Part shown: positions 47,777 to 56,667 of the stretch, one piece after another
How positions within the stretch are numbered: position 1 is the first letter of the stretch
Layout of the letters: each line of letters opens with the position of its first letter
Assembly (NCBI RefSeq): GCF_013409625.1
Contig: NZ_JACCBF010000001.1
Location: forward strand, 5,609,607-5,673,606
DNA from: Nocardioides kongjuensis
Lineage (GTDB): Bacteria; Actinomycetota; Actinomycetes; Propionibacteriales; Nocardioidaceae
Length of the DNA stretch: 64,000 nt
Reading direction: 5' to 3'
Notes under the pieces: model-generated
Database searches by the model: none
What the model was told of the DNA's origin: nothing
Seen by the model: the letters and a program-made list of their open reading frames with translations, nothing else
Translations under genes and position numbers: made by a program

Positions 47777-49034
47777 CCCCGACCGGTTCCTGGCCGATGA
47801 CCCGGGGGTCGTCGCCCGCAGTGCGCAGGAGGCCGCCGTGGTGCCCGACTTCGCTGACGTCGTACGACGGGGGCGGGCGCGCCGCGCCCGCCGACAGGCC
47901 GGTGCACTCGGCGCCGCGGTCCTCGCCGTCGTCGGCATCGTCGCGTCCGTGCAGCTGCTCGGGCCGGGCGGCGAGGCGCCGTCCCCGGCGCCGCCCGTCG
48001 TCTCCCCGAGCGTGCCCGATGACATCCCGACCAGTGCCCCGAGCGACGTGGCGGTCGACCTGGCCGGGACGGTGGACGCCGCGGACGCGGTGCTCATCGA
48101 CATCGCCACCACGCCCGGGACGCCGGACCAGCGGATCACGTTGTGGAACGGCGGCGACGAGCAGCACTGGGTGCTCGCGACCACGGCCGACGGCTTCGCG
48201 CACCGCCGGCTGAGCGAGGTGTCGGCCGGCACGACCGCCACACCGATCGGCGGCGGTCGATTCGTGTTGCGCGACGGGTGGGAGGGGCGCGATCTCTCGA
48301 TCATCGACGTCGCCGGCGGCAGGCCCACGCCGGTCACGATCGCCCGGACGAAAGCGCCGGTCGCCGACGACGAGGTCCCGGTCGTTCTCCTCGACGGCGT
48401 ATCGACGACGCTCGCGGCCGTGGCTCCCGACGGGAGTGGCCACGAGGTCGCGACGCCGGCGGGGGCGGAGGCACTGGCGGCCCACGCCGGCCGGCTGACC
48501 GCGGTCACCAGCCACGACGGGGCGGTCACCTACCACTGGTCCGACGACGGCGGGGCGAGCTGGCAGCAGACCGAGCTGACCGGCAGCTTCCTGGCCTGGA
48601 TCGCGACGGCCGGGGCGGGTTCTCCCCACGCCGTCCTCGAGGGCGGTGACGGTGCGACCCTCTTCCCGCTCCTCGCCGTCGACGCCGCGCCCGCAGCCGA
48701 TCCGACCGCCTGGACCCGCGACGAGGTCGAGCGCGGCGTCGAGTGGCCGACCATCTCCGGAGCCTGGATCGACAGGGACGGAAACCTCCGGGTGCTCGCG
48801 TCGATCAACAGGCAGGGCGTCCGCATGCCCGTCGACGGGGGCGTGTGGCGGGTGACCGACGGCCGGCTCACGAAGGTCGCGAGCGGCGACACCGGGATCG
48901 CCGAAAAGGCCGAAGACGGCCTCCTCGCGATCGAGGACGACGGTGGCCCGGTGCTGTGGATCGCCTCACGCGACAGATCGGTCTCGCGCTCGACCGACGA
49001 CGGCGTCACCTGGGAGCGCTTCGCGGCGCGCTGA
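47769..49034 (+). CDS. Membrane-anchored beta-propeller-like protein, partner of the sigma factor
   Basis: A 421-aa protein starting at GTG 47769, with GGAGGACCCC upstream. A cytoplasmic part of about 45 residues (VVPDFADVVRRGRARRARRQ) precedes one transmembrane helix (about 46-64). The large extracellular part contains Asp-box-like turns, WSDDGGASWQQ and STDDGVTWERF, typical of sialidase/BNR repeats in a propeller. Encoded with the sigma factor, it could be an anti-sigma-type sensor, though no zinc-binding HxxxCxxC motif is seen. Confidence 0.7.
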   Translation: MADPDRFLADDPGVVARSAQEAAVVPDFADVVRRGRARRARRQAGALGAAVLAVVGIVASVQLLGPGGEAPSPAPPVVSPSVPDDIPTSAPSDVAVDLAGTVDAADAVLIDIATTPGTPDQRITLWNGGDEQHWVLATTADGFAHRRLSEVSAGTTATPIGGGRFVLRDGWEGRDLSIIDVAGGRPTPVTIARTKAPVADDEVPVVLLDGVSTTLAAVAPDGSGHEVATPAGAEALAAHAGRLTAVTSHDGAVTYHWSDDGGASWQQTELTGSFLAWIATAGAGSPHAVLEGGDGATLFPLLAVDAAPAADPTAWTRDEVERGVEWPTISGAWIDRDGNLRVLASINRQGVRMPVDGGVWRVTDGRLTKVASGDTGIAEKAEDGLLAIEDDGGPVLWIASRDRSVSRSTDDGVTWERFAAR

Positions 49035-49052
49035 GCATGGCAGGGTGCAGCC

Positions 49053-49469
49053 ATGTCGAGGACGAAGGTGGCGGTCGTGTCGTCGGCGGTGACGACCATG
49101 GTCGTGCTCGTGGTGGTGACCTTGGCCTGGGGCGGGCTCAAGCTGCTCGACGGCATCGGCCGGCAGGACCTGTGGAAGGGCTGCCGGACCGACCCGACGC
49201 TCTCGGGCCTGCAGGGGTACTGCGTCGTCGTCAGCCGCTACCCGGCCACGCCCGTCCAGTCCGAGCGGACGTACCTCGAGATCACGGCCGTCCACGACGG
49301 CGCCGTGAACGACTACCGATTCGTCGCCGGCTACCCGTTCCTCGCCGCCAATGCCGGGACCGCGCTCGTCGTCGACTGGGCGGCTGTCGACAAGCGGATC
49401 GTGGTCACAGATCCGCGGACCGGGAGCACCGTCACCTACACCGCGGAGCAGTACGCCGGCGGACGCTGA
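49053..49469 (+). CDS. Small membrane-anchored protein of unknown function
   Basis: A 138-aa protein with one N-terminal transmembrane helix (about 7-29) and a short extracellular domain containing two cysteines (KGCRTDPTLSGLQGYC) that could pair. The end TVTYTAEQYAGGR is beta-like. It lies 18 nt after the propeller protein gene, probably in the same operon. The family is not recognised. Confidence 0.65.
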   Translation: MSRTKVAVVSSAVTTMVVLVVVTLAWGGLKLLDGIGRQDLWKGCRTDPTLSGLQGYCVVVSRYPATPVQSERTYLEITAVHDGAVNDYRFVAGYPFLAANAGTALVVDWAAVDKRIVVTDPRTGSTVTYTAEQYAGGR

Positions 49470-49526
49470 TCTGGCATGCCACCGGCCCCGCGGACGTGGA
49501 GTCCTGCGGGGTGTGGGGCGGGGTCG

Positions 49527-50822
49527 CTACTCGTCGGGCGGGTGCACCGGGTGGGTGCCGCGGTGGTCGACCCGGAATCGGAACCCGCTCGGACTGGTCC
49601 ACACGTAGGTCGCCGGCATCGGGGTCTCGTAGCGCCAGGCTGAGTGTGTCTTGGCGCGGTGGTGCCGTCGACACAGGGGGACGAGGTTGCAGGGGCAGGT
49701 CGGCCCGCCCCGGTCGTGGGGCTGGTGGTGGTCGATGTCGCACCGGGTCGCGGGGCGGGTGCAGTGGGGGAAGCGGCAGGTGTGGTCCCGCAGCGCTACG
49801 CGGGTCTTGTGTCGGTCGGGGATCTCGTAGGCGGTGACGGGGAGGTGGTCGGCGAGGTCGATGACCGGGCGCACGATGATCGTGGTGTTCTTCGAACGCA
49901 GCCACTCGCGGATCTGGGCGGTGGTGATGGGGCAGCGGCCTTCGTCCCACCGCCCGACCGGGTTCACGAACGGGTGGTCACCGGTGAGGCTGGTGTCGGT
50001 GACGTGCACGTTGAGGACCACCTTGCGGCCGGGGACGGTCGCCACGACCTCCCCGGTGTCGGGGTCCGGGACCAGCAGGTCCAGGGCCAGGTCCTGGCGG
50101 GCGAGCTCGGCAGCGGCCTTGGACCGCCGCACGTCCAACGAGCTCTCGTCACCCAACCGACCGAGCACCTCGGCCCGACGGGCGACGGCTTGGTCGAGGT
50201 CGTGGCCGTCGGCGGCATCCAGGAGTCCGTCGAGGTGCACGAGTCCGTGCTCGTCGACGTCACTGATGTCGAAGTGCCGGTGGTCGGCAGCCTTCTGGCG
50301 GTCGGCTTCCGCCTTGTCGGGGTCGAACCGCAGCACGGCTTCCGCAACGAGGCGTTCGAGCTGGGCCCACCCGATGCCGGAGGCGTTCCACAGCTGCCGG
50401 TCCACGAACCCCGCCGCCTCACCCGACAGGCCACGGGTGAGGTCCGCGATCCGTTCGGCCCGCCACGGCGCCAACCGCCCCGCCACCACCGCCTCGTAGA
50501 CGTTGGGCAGCCGCCACGCGCACTCGATCACCCGTCCGACGTAGGCCTTGCCACCGTCGGGGGTGCGGCCGAGGACCGCGACGAGCTCCATCAACGCGAA
50601 CTCGCTGACCAGCGGGGCGCCGTCACCGGCGATGGGGACGCCGGTGTCGAGGTAGCCCTCGGTGATCGTCGCGGCACCTTCGGGCCCGGTCACGATGTGG
50701 TCGCCGGCCCACTCGACGATCGCTTGCCATTCCTCGACGAGGAGCTGGTTGCGGGCCTGGATCCCGGCGCTCAACCGTGACAGCACGGGGGCTGTCGAAC
50801 GGGGGCGGGTTCCGAGATCCAT
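49527..50822 (-). CDS. DUF222-HNH endonuclease-like protein
   Basis: A 431-aa protein. The N-terminal DUF222 domain (about 30-300) is mostly helical (RVIECAWRLPNVYEAVVAGR and LAPWRAERIADLTRGLSGEA). The C-terminal HNH domain has HTCRFPHCTRPATRCDIDHH, then QPHDRGGPTCPCNLVPLCRR and HHRAKTH, with all core His/Asn residues. This family (13E12-type repeat proteins) is multi-copy in many actinobacterial chromosomes, and its role is not established. The gene is isolated, with about 240 bp without features on its 5' side. Confidence 0.9.
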   Translation of the reverse strand: MDLGTRPRSTAPVLSRLSAGIQARNQLLVEEWQAIVEWAGDHIVTGPEGAATITEGYLDTGVPIAGDGAPLVSEFALMELVAVLGRTPDGGKAYVGRVIECAWRLPNVYEAVVAGRLAPWRAERIADLTRGLSGEAAGFVDRQLWNASGIGWAQLERLVAEAVLRFDPDKAEADRQKAADHRHFDISDVDEHGLVHLDGLLDAADGHDLDQAVARRAEVLGRLGDESSLDVRRSKAAAELARQDLALDLLVPDPDTGEVVATVPGRKVVLNVHVTDTSLTGDHPFVNPVGRWDEGRCPITTAQIREWLRSKNTTIIVRPVIDLADHLPVTAYEIPDRHKTRVALRDHTCRFPHCTRPATRCDIDHHQPHDRGGPTCPCNLVPLCRRHHRAKTHSAWRYETPMPATYVWTSPSGFRFRVDHRGTHPVHPPDE

Positions 50823-51059
50823 GACAGGATTCTCCCATCCACGTCCGACACAACCCAGCGCCGGAAACCCGCCTGTGGACAGGGGAAACTCCATTCGGAG
50901 GGTGTGCAGAACAGACGTCACCAGGCATCACGAAAGTGACCTCGGGACCGCAGCGCGACCGCGGAACCCGACCACCTCCCACTGTCCTCGTCACTGCCCT
51001 TTCGGAACCCGACCGGCCACCCAACCGAAGGCCCGAGCACAGTTCCGGGAGCACGGACC

Positions 51060-52106
51060 TCACCCTCTGACGAGCCCCATCCCCAGCCAGTCGGCAAGCG
51101 TGACCAGCTCGGCCTCGACCGCGTCGCCGACCTCCGGCTCCCACGGGACGTCCTCGTGCAGGGCGTGCACGCGCAGCACCCCCGCCTTGCGGTCGGCCTT
51201 GGCGTCCAGTTTGCCGATCAGCCGGTCGCCGTGGAGGACGGGGAGGGCGAAGTAGCCCCACCGGCGCGACGCGGCGGGCTTGTACATCTCGAGCACGTAC
51301 TCGAAGTCGAACAGGTCCAGTGCCCGCTCCCGGTCGTGGACCAGCCGGTCGAACGGGGAGAGGAAGGCGCAGCGTCCGGCAAAGGCCGCGTCGGCCGCGG
51401 CCAGGGCGTCGGGATCGACGTGCCACGCGCCGTCGCAGCCCTCGACGCTCGCCTCCTCGCCCGGCCCGGACCGGGCGATCCCCAGGGCGGCGAGCTCGCG
51501 GCGGTCGAGCGCGGCCCGCGCGTCGTCGTACGACGGGACGTCGAGGTCGCCCGGGTAGACCCGCTCGGGGAGGTCGTAGACCCGCAGCTTGCCGCGGCGC
51601 CCGGTGATCGCGACGTCGCCCATCAGGGTCAGCACCTCGAGCAGGCGGTTGACGTTCTTGTCGTTGTTCCAGCCGCTCGACGCCCACGGCACCTCGCAGG
51701 TGTCGGGGATCTCGGCGGCGGTGCGCGGTCCCTCGGCGTCGAGCAGGCCGAGCACGTCGGAGCGGAACAGCTGGTTGGCCGCCAGCCACTCGTGGATCGT
51801 CGGGTGCAGGTCGTGGGGCGCGACGGCGAGCAGGAGCCCGATGTCGTCCATCGCGCGGACGTACGACGACAGCTCGACGAGCGAGCGCTCGCTCTCCAGC
51901 GCGAAGGTCAGGTCCGAGTGCTCGTAGCCGTCGCCGAGCCGCGACCACAGCACCAGGTCGACGCTCGGCGCCACCGCCGCGGTCGGGTCGACCTGGAGGA
52001 GGGTCAGCTCGTCGACCACCTCGGCCACCGAGCCGCTGCGGCGCGCGTCGAGGAGCTGGGCCCGGACCGCGATCCGGCGGGCCTGCTCCCGGTCGAGCCG
52101 GATCAC
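51060..52106 (-). CDS. YcaQ/AlkZ-like winged-helix DNA glycosylase family protein
   Basis: A 348-aa protein starting at GTG 52106. Tandem winged-helix domains are recognised by ARRIAVRAQLLDARRSGSVA, LTLLQVDPTAAVAPSVDLVL and YVRAMDDIGLLLAVAPHDLH. The Q-x-D motif in LLQVDP is the YcaQ-type variant of the catalytic QxQ/QxD motif. Members remove interstrand crosslinks or alkylated bases. The C-terminal AFLSPFDRLVHDRERALDLF and YEFVLEMYKPA-like region is characteristic. It ends a gene pair with the DUF885 gene; 10 nt separate them. Confidence 0.82.
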   Translation of the reverse strand: MIRLDREQARRIAVRAQLLDARRSGSVAEVVDELTLLQVDPTAAVAPSVDLVLWSRLGDGYEHSDLTFALESERSLVELSSYVRAMDDIGLLLAVAPHDLHPTIHEWLAANQLFRSDVLGLLDAEGPRTAAEIPDTCEVPWASSGWNNDKNVNRLLEVLTLMGDVAITGRRGKLRVYDLPERVYPGDLDVPSYDDARAALDRRELAALGIARSGPGEEASVEGCDGAWHVDPDALAAADAAFAGRCAFLSPFDRLVHDRERALDLFDFEYVLEMYKPAASRRWGYFALPVLHGDRLIGKLDAKADRKAGVLRVHALHEDVPWEPEVGDAVEAELVTLADWLGMGLVRG

Positions 52107-52116
52107 GGCGCGTCCC

Positions 52117-53787
52117 TCAGAGCCGGCCCAGCGCGGTTCGCAGCGGGTCGAGGCCGAGGCTGCCGAGGTCGAGCGCCGCGGTGTGGAAGGCCTTGAGGTC
52201 GAACGCGGACCCGTGCCGTGCCTGCGCCGCGGCGCGGGACTCGAGCCAGATCCGCTCACCGACCTTGTACGACGGCGCCTGCCCCGGCCAGCCGAGGTAG
52301 CGGTTGACCTCGAAGCGCAGCGAGCCGTCGTCCATCCGCGAGTGCGCACGCATGAACTCGTAGGCCAGGTCGGCATCCCAGGTCTCGCCCGGCCGCCAGC
52401 CGAACGGGTTGTCGGCGGGCACGCTCAGCCCGAGGTGGACGCCGATGTCGACGACGACCCGCGCGGCACGGAAGCCCTGCATGTCGAGGAAGCCGAGCCG
52501 GTCGCCCGGGTCGGCGAAGTAGCCGAGCTCGTCCATCAGCCGCTCGGCGTACAGCGCCCAGCCCTCGCCGTGCCCGCTGACCCAGCACAGCAGCCGCTGC
52601 CAGCGGTTGAGCAGGTCGGCGCGGTGCACGGCCTGCGCCACCTGGAGGTGGTGGCCGGGCACCCCCTCGTGGAAGACGGTCGTGGTCTCCCGCCAGGTCG
52701 AGTAGCGCTCGTGGTCGTCGGTGAACGAGAACCACATGGTGCCGGGACGCGAGAAGTCCTCGGTGGGCGGCGTGTACCAGGCGCCGCCGTCGTTGATCGG
52801 CGCGACCTTGCACTGCAGGGTGCGGATCGGCTCGGCGATGTCGAAGTGCACGCCGTCGAAGTCGGCGAGGATCGTGTCGGACTTCTCCTGCATCCACGCC
52901 TGGAACGCCTCGCGGCTCCCGCAGTCGCGTGCCGGGTCGGCGTCGAGGGCCGCGACGGCGTCGGCGACCGAGCCGCCCGGGACGATCCGCCCGGCCGTGG
53001 CGGCCATGTCGTCCTCGATCCGCTTGAGCTCCTCCCAGCCCCAGCGGTAGGTCTCCTCGAGGTCGACCGAGGCGCCGAGGAAGTAGCGCGACGCCAGCGT
53101 GTAGTGGTCACGGCCCACCCCGTCGACGTCGCGGCCGCGGGGGAGCAGGTCGGTCGTGACGAAGCGCCCGAACTCCGCGTACGCCGCCGACGCACTCGCC
53201 GCGGCCGCCGCGAGCGCGTCGCGCCGATCGTCCGGCGCCGCTGCCACCACGTTGGCGAAGTAGTCGCCCGCGGCGCCGGTCTGCCCGGTCCAGCCGCGCA
53301 CCTGGTCGGCCACCTCGGCGTACTGGCGCTTCGCGGAGACACGCCCGGCGGCTGCCTCCTCGAGCAGCGTGGTGCGGTAGCCGGCCAGCGCAGCAGGGAC
53401 GGCGGCCAGTCGCGAGCCGATCGCGTCCCACTGCTCCGCGGTGTCGGTCGGCATCAGGTCGAACACCTCGCGCACGGCGTGGATCGCGCTCGAGATCACC
53501 GAGAACTCGCTGCGCTCGACGCCGGCGTCGGCCCGCTCGACGGTGAGGCCCACCCGCTCGAGGAAGGCCGCCCGGGCGACCTCCTCGCGCTCGTCGGCCG
53601 CGTCGAGCGCGGCCACGTCGGCCAGGGCTCGCCGGTGCAGCTCCTCGCTCGCCGCGAAGCCGTCGGGGGACAGGTCGGGCAGCTCCCCGTCGTGGCCGGG
53701 GATGCCGGCGTACGTCGCCGTCAACGGGTCGAGGGCGGCGAGGTCCTCGACGAACCGGTCGGTGCGGGCGTCCACGAGTCGCGTCAT
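52117..53787 (-). CDS. DUF885 family protein, metallopeptidase-like
   Basis: A 556-aa protein. The conserved metal site is TTVFHEGVPGHHLQVAQAVH near residue 375 (HExxGHH-type), followed by HGEGWALYAERLMDELGYFA with the second Glu ligand. WYTPPTEDFSRPGTMWF and the C-terminal RYLGWPGQAPSYKVGERIWL are also family marks. DUF885 proteins are thought to be zinc peptidases, some secreted. No signal peptide is seen here, so this one is cytoplasmic. The substrate is unknown. Confidence 0.85.
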   Translation of the reverse strand: MTRLVDARTDRFVEDLAALDPLTATYAGIPGHDGELPDLSPDGFAASEELHRRALADVAALDAADEREEVARAAFLERVGLTVERADAGVERSEFSVISSAIHAVREVFDLMPTDTAEQWDAIGSRLAAVPAALAGYRTTLLEEAAAGRVSAKRQYAEVADQVRGWTGQTGAAGDYFANVVAAAPDDRRDALAAAAASASAAYAEFGRFVTTDLLPRGRDVDGVGRDHYTLASRYFLGASVDLEETYRWGWEELKRIEDDMAATAGRIVPGGSVADAVAALDADPARDCGSREAFQAWMQEKSDTILADFDGVHFDIAEPIRTLQCKVAPINDGGAWYTPPTEDFSRPGTMWFSFTDDHERYSTWRETTTVFHEGVPGHHLQVAQAVHRADLLNRWQRLLCWVSGHGEGWALYAERLMDELGYFADPGDRLGFLDMQGFRAARVVVDIGVHLGLSVPADNPFGWRPGETWDADLAYEFMRAHSRMDDGSLRFEVNRYLGWPGQAPSYKVGERIWLESRAAAQARHGSAFDLKAFHTAALDLGSLGLDPLRTALGRL

Positions 53788-53843
53788 GACCGGAACCCTA
53801 GATACCCCGTCCGACAGCCGGCACCCGGATGTCGGGGAACCCC

Positions 53844-55004
53844 TCACCGCAGCAGCAGGACGACGGCGGCGAGCACCGCTCCCATCAGGCAGCTCGTCAG
53901 CAGGACGGCGAGCAGCCGCACGCCGCGGCGCCGGCCGAGGGCGACCGGGGGCGGGTGGTAGACCGGCATCGTGAGGAACGGGCCCTCGTCACGGAGGGGC
54001 GGCGCCTGCGGACTGTCCGTCGGGACCGCGACGCGGACCGTCACGGGCGAGGGACGAGGCCCGCCACCGGTGGGGTCGGCCTCCGCCGGCGGCGCGTCGC
54101 CGAACCCTCGGCCCACGACCGGGGTCCACCCGCCGACGGGCAGCTCGCGCAGCTGAGCGACCAGCAGGTCCGGACGGATGCGCTCGGCCGGGTCGAGCGC
54201 CAGCGCCCGGTCGAACAGGTCCTCGCCCGCTCCTGCGCGGGTCCCGGGGAGCGGCAGGGTGCCTCGCAACAGGCGGAAGGCGACGACCGCGAAGGAGTAC
54301 CAGTCGATCTGCGCCGACTCGTGGTCCGGGTCGACCATCTGCTCCGGGGCGCCGTAGCCGGGCGTGAACGCCGCGACACCGGACTCGGTGCGGAAGGCCG
54401 CGGCCTCGCGGCTGAGCCGGGCCAGCCCGAAGTCCGCGATCTTCGCGAGCGGGCCGCGCGGGGTGTCGGCGACGAGGATGTTCGCGGGCTTCAGGTCGCG
54501 GTGCACGATGCCCGCCGCGTGCGCCTCGGCGAGCCCCGAGGCCACCTGGTCGAGCACGGCGAGGCGGTCTGCCACGGCGAAGCCGGGCTGGTTCAGCCGA
54601 CGGGTGAGGTCGCCCCCGTCGACGTACTCCATGAGGAGCGCGACGTCGGCGCCGAGCCGCACCGCCTCGTAGACGTGGATCACCGACGGGTGGCGCAGCC
54701 GGGCCAGGGCCTGGCCCTCCCGCAGCATCCGTGCCACCGAGTCGGTCACGTGGCCACCGCCGTAGACCAGCTTCACGGCGACGTCTCGTCCCAGGTTGGG
54801 GTCACGGGCATGCACGACGACGCCGAAGCCACCGACCCCGAGGGTGCGGATCGGCTCGAGCCCCCGCGGGAGCTGCACCGCGCCCGGCCCGGTGCTCGCT
54901 CGGTCGTCACCCGTTCCCGGCCCCACCTCGCCATTGAACCGCTGACGGCGCCCGGCGGCGGGACAAGGGACGTCCGGTCCCTTGAACGGGGTATAGATCG
55001 ACAC
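53844..55004 (-). CDS. Serine/threonine protein kinase with C-terminal membrane anchor
   Basis: A 386-aa protein starting at GTG 55004, with GGGAAG upstream. The kinase domain (about 50-295) has TLGVGGFGVVVHA (glycine loop), Lys78 (VAVKLV), GIVHRDLKPANILV with catalytic Asp170 and DFG 191-193. A Pro-rich linker and one transmembrane helix at the extreme C-terminus (about 365-385) follow, with no extracellular sensor. All catalytic residues are present. It is divergent from a second kinase gene, 64 bp apart. Confidence 0.9.
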   Translation of the reverse strand: MSIYTPFKGPDVPCPAAGRRQRFNGEVGPGTGDDRASTGPGAVQLPRGLEPIRTLGVGGFGVVVHARDPNLGRDVAVKLVYGGGHVTDSVARMLREGQALARLRHPSVIHVYEAVRLGADVALLMEYVDGGDLTRRLNQPGFAVADRLAVLDQVASGLAEAHAAGIVHRDLKPANILVADTPRGPLAKIADFGLARLSREAAAFRTESGVAAFTPGYGAPEQMVDPDHESAQIDWYSFAVVAFRLLRGTLPLPGTRAGAGEDLFDRALALDPAERIRPDLLVAQLRELPVGGWTPVVGRGFGDAPPAEADPTGGGPRPSPVTVRVAVPTDSPQAPPLRDEGPFLTMPVYHPPPVALGRRRGVRLLAVLLTSCLMGAVLAAVVLLLR

Positions 55005-55068
55005 CGGATCTTCCCTGCTCCCGACCGGCGGCGGATGCTCGAGACCTGGGGCCGTGGGGGTGGCGGAG

Positions 55069-56667
55069 ATGGACGAGACGACGGGCGGACCGACCTGGGT
55101 CGGCGGCTACGAGGTCATCGGCCGGGTGGGCGCGGGCGCCACCGGCACCGTGTTCAAGGCCCGTGACCCGGGGCTCGGGCGCTTCGTCGCCCTCAAGCGG
55201 GTCCCTCCCGGCTCGGTCGGTGCGCTCCGGGCGGAGGCGAGCCGGCTGGCGCTGCTCGACGACCCGCACGTGGTGTCGGTCTACGGCTTCGTCGAGGAGC
55301 CCGACGCGGCGTACCTGGTCCTGGAGTGGGTCGAGGGTGCCACGCTGGCCGAGGTGCTGGCCACCGGTGGCCGGCTGCTGGTGCCGCAGGCGCTCGGAGT
55401 GTGCCGCGGGGCGCTCCTCGGGTTGTCCCACACCCATGCCCGCGGAGTCGTGCACGGTGACGTCTCGACCTCGAACGTGCTGGTCGACACCGAGGGCACC
55501 TCGCGACTGATCGACTTCGGTGTCGGCGGCTCGACGCCGGCGTACCGACCACCGGAGGCACGGATCGGCGGGCCGATGTCCCCGGCCAGCGACGTCTACG
55601 CGGCCGCGGCGGTCCTGGTGCACCTGCTCACCGGGCACGCAACGCCGGACACGGTGCCGGACCTGGGGCACGTCGACCACGGGATCCGGCCGGTCCTGGC
55701 GACGGCCCTGGCTCCCGAGCCGGCGCAGCGCTACCCGGACGCCGCAGCCTTCCTCGCGGCGCTCGAGGACGCCGCCGGGCGGACCTACGGTGCCGCCTGG
55801 TGGACGACGGCGGGCATCCCTGCCCTGGTGGCGCCGGCGATCGCCACGCTGGTGCCGATCGGCGGTGGCGCGGCGGCCCTCGGCGGTGCCGTCGTGGGCG
55901 CCACGATCACCAGCGCTGTCCGGCGGGCCGTGCCGTGGCAGGTCGTGGTGGGTGCCGGCGTCGCCGCTGTGGCAGTCGTCGCCGGCGCCATCACGGCAGT
56001 GGCCGTGACGCGGGGCGACGGCGATGCCACGGGGCGAGGCGCGCGTGGCGCGGACGCCTCGACCGGGGGGCCGGGCTCCGGGAAGGAGGTCGACCCCGTG
56101 GTCGACACCGTGCCCAACGGGGAGTTCACCTACCGGGAGGTGGTCACGGCCTCCGACGACCCCGCCTGGGCAGCGGTCGGCCAGACCGCCGAGCGGATCT
56201 GGACGTTCACGGCCGACTGCGATGCCGCTCAGGACTGCGGCGGGAGCATCGTGAGCACCTCGGGCGCGACGTTCGCGTTCACGTGGGACGGCAGCACCCT
56301 CAGCCAGACGCTCGAGTCGGCGACCAGCACCACGCCGGGCGACTGCGTCGACCAGGACGGCAAGAAGGTGGGGGTCGTCACGATCCGCTCCCGGCACCGC
56401 CCGCACCCCACGGTGTACGTCCCGTCCGGTCCGGTCGCTGCGGACACCGGCCTGGCGCAGACCTACACCGGCACGTACCGCGTCTCCGAGCGGATCATCA
56501 GGTACGACGCCTTCAGCGGGCCGAGCCAGCCCCGGGACTGTCCGTTCTCGGGCATCCGCAAGGTCACCCACACCGCGCACTACGAGGTGACCCTGACCCG
56601 CGGCGCCGACCCGGCCGTCGTGGCCGCCGAGAAGGAGCGGCTCGCGACGCCCTCACCGACCCCGTGA
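55069..56667 (+). CDS. Serine/threonine kinase-like membrane protein with extracellular domain
   Basis: A 532-aa protein. The kinase domain (about 14-235) keeps the glycine loop GRVGAGATGTVFKA, Lys43 (VALKRV), catalytic Asp131, Asn136 and DFG 149-151. The catalytic loop reads VVHGDVSTSNVLV instead of HRDLKPxN. The activation segment after DFG is very short. One or two membrane helices (about 245-320) lead to an extracellular beta domain with four or more cysteines (ADCDAAQDCGG). It may be an active atypical kinase or a pseudokinase-like partner of the divergent kinase. Confidence 0.82.
   Translation: MDETTGGPTWVGGYEVIGRVGAGATGTVFKARDPGLGRFVALKRVPPGSVGALRAEASRLALLDDPHVVSVYGFVEEPDAAYLVLEWVEGATLAEVLATGGRLLVPQALGVCRGALLGLSHTHARGVVHGDVSTSNVLVDTEGTSRLIDFGVGGSTPAYRPPEARIGGPMSPASDVYAAAAVLVHLLTGHATPDTVPDLGHVDHGIRPVLATALAPEPAQRYPDAAAFLAALEDAAGRTYGAAWWTTAGIPALVAPAIATLVPIGGGAAALGGAVVGATITSAVRRAVPWQVVVGAGVAAVAVVAGAITAVAVTRGDGDATGRGARGADASTGGPGSGKEVDPVVDTVPNGEFTYREVVTASDDPAWAAVGQTAERIWTFTADCDAAQDCGGSIVSTSGATFAFTWDGSTLSQTLESATSTTPGDCVDQDGKKVGVVTIRSRHRPHPTVYVPSGPVAADTGLAQTYTGTYRVSERIIRYDAFSGPSQPRDCPFSGIRKVTHTAHYEVTLTRGADPAVVAAEKERLATPSPTP

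Noticed and set aside
49527..50822. DUF222-HNH gene as part of the prophage or a separate mobile element
   Set aside because: It lies 5 kb outside attR, with no repeats around it. The family is common and multi-copy in actinobacterial chromosomes.
50823..51059. Possible small gene in the 237-bp region after the DUF222 gene start
   Set aside because: No open frame with a sensible start, ribosome binding site or composition is visible on either strand, and no strong hairpin either.
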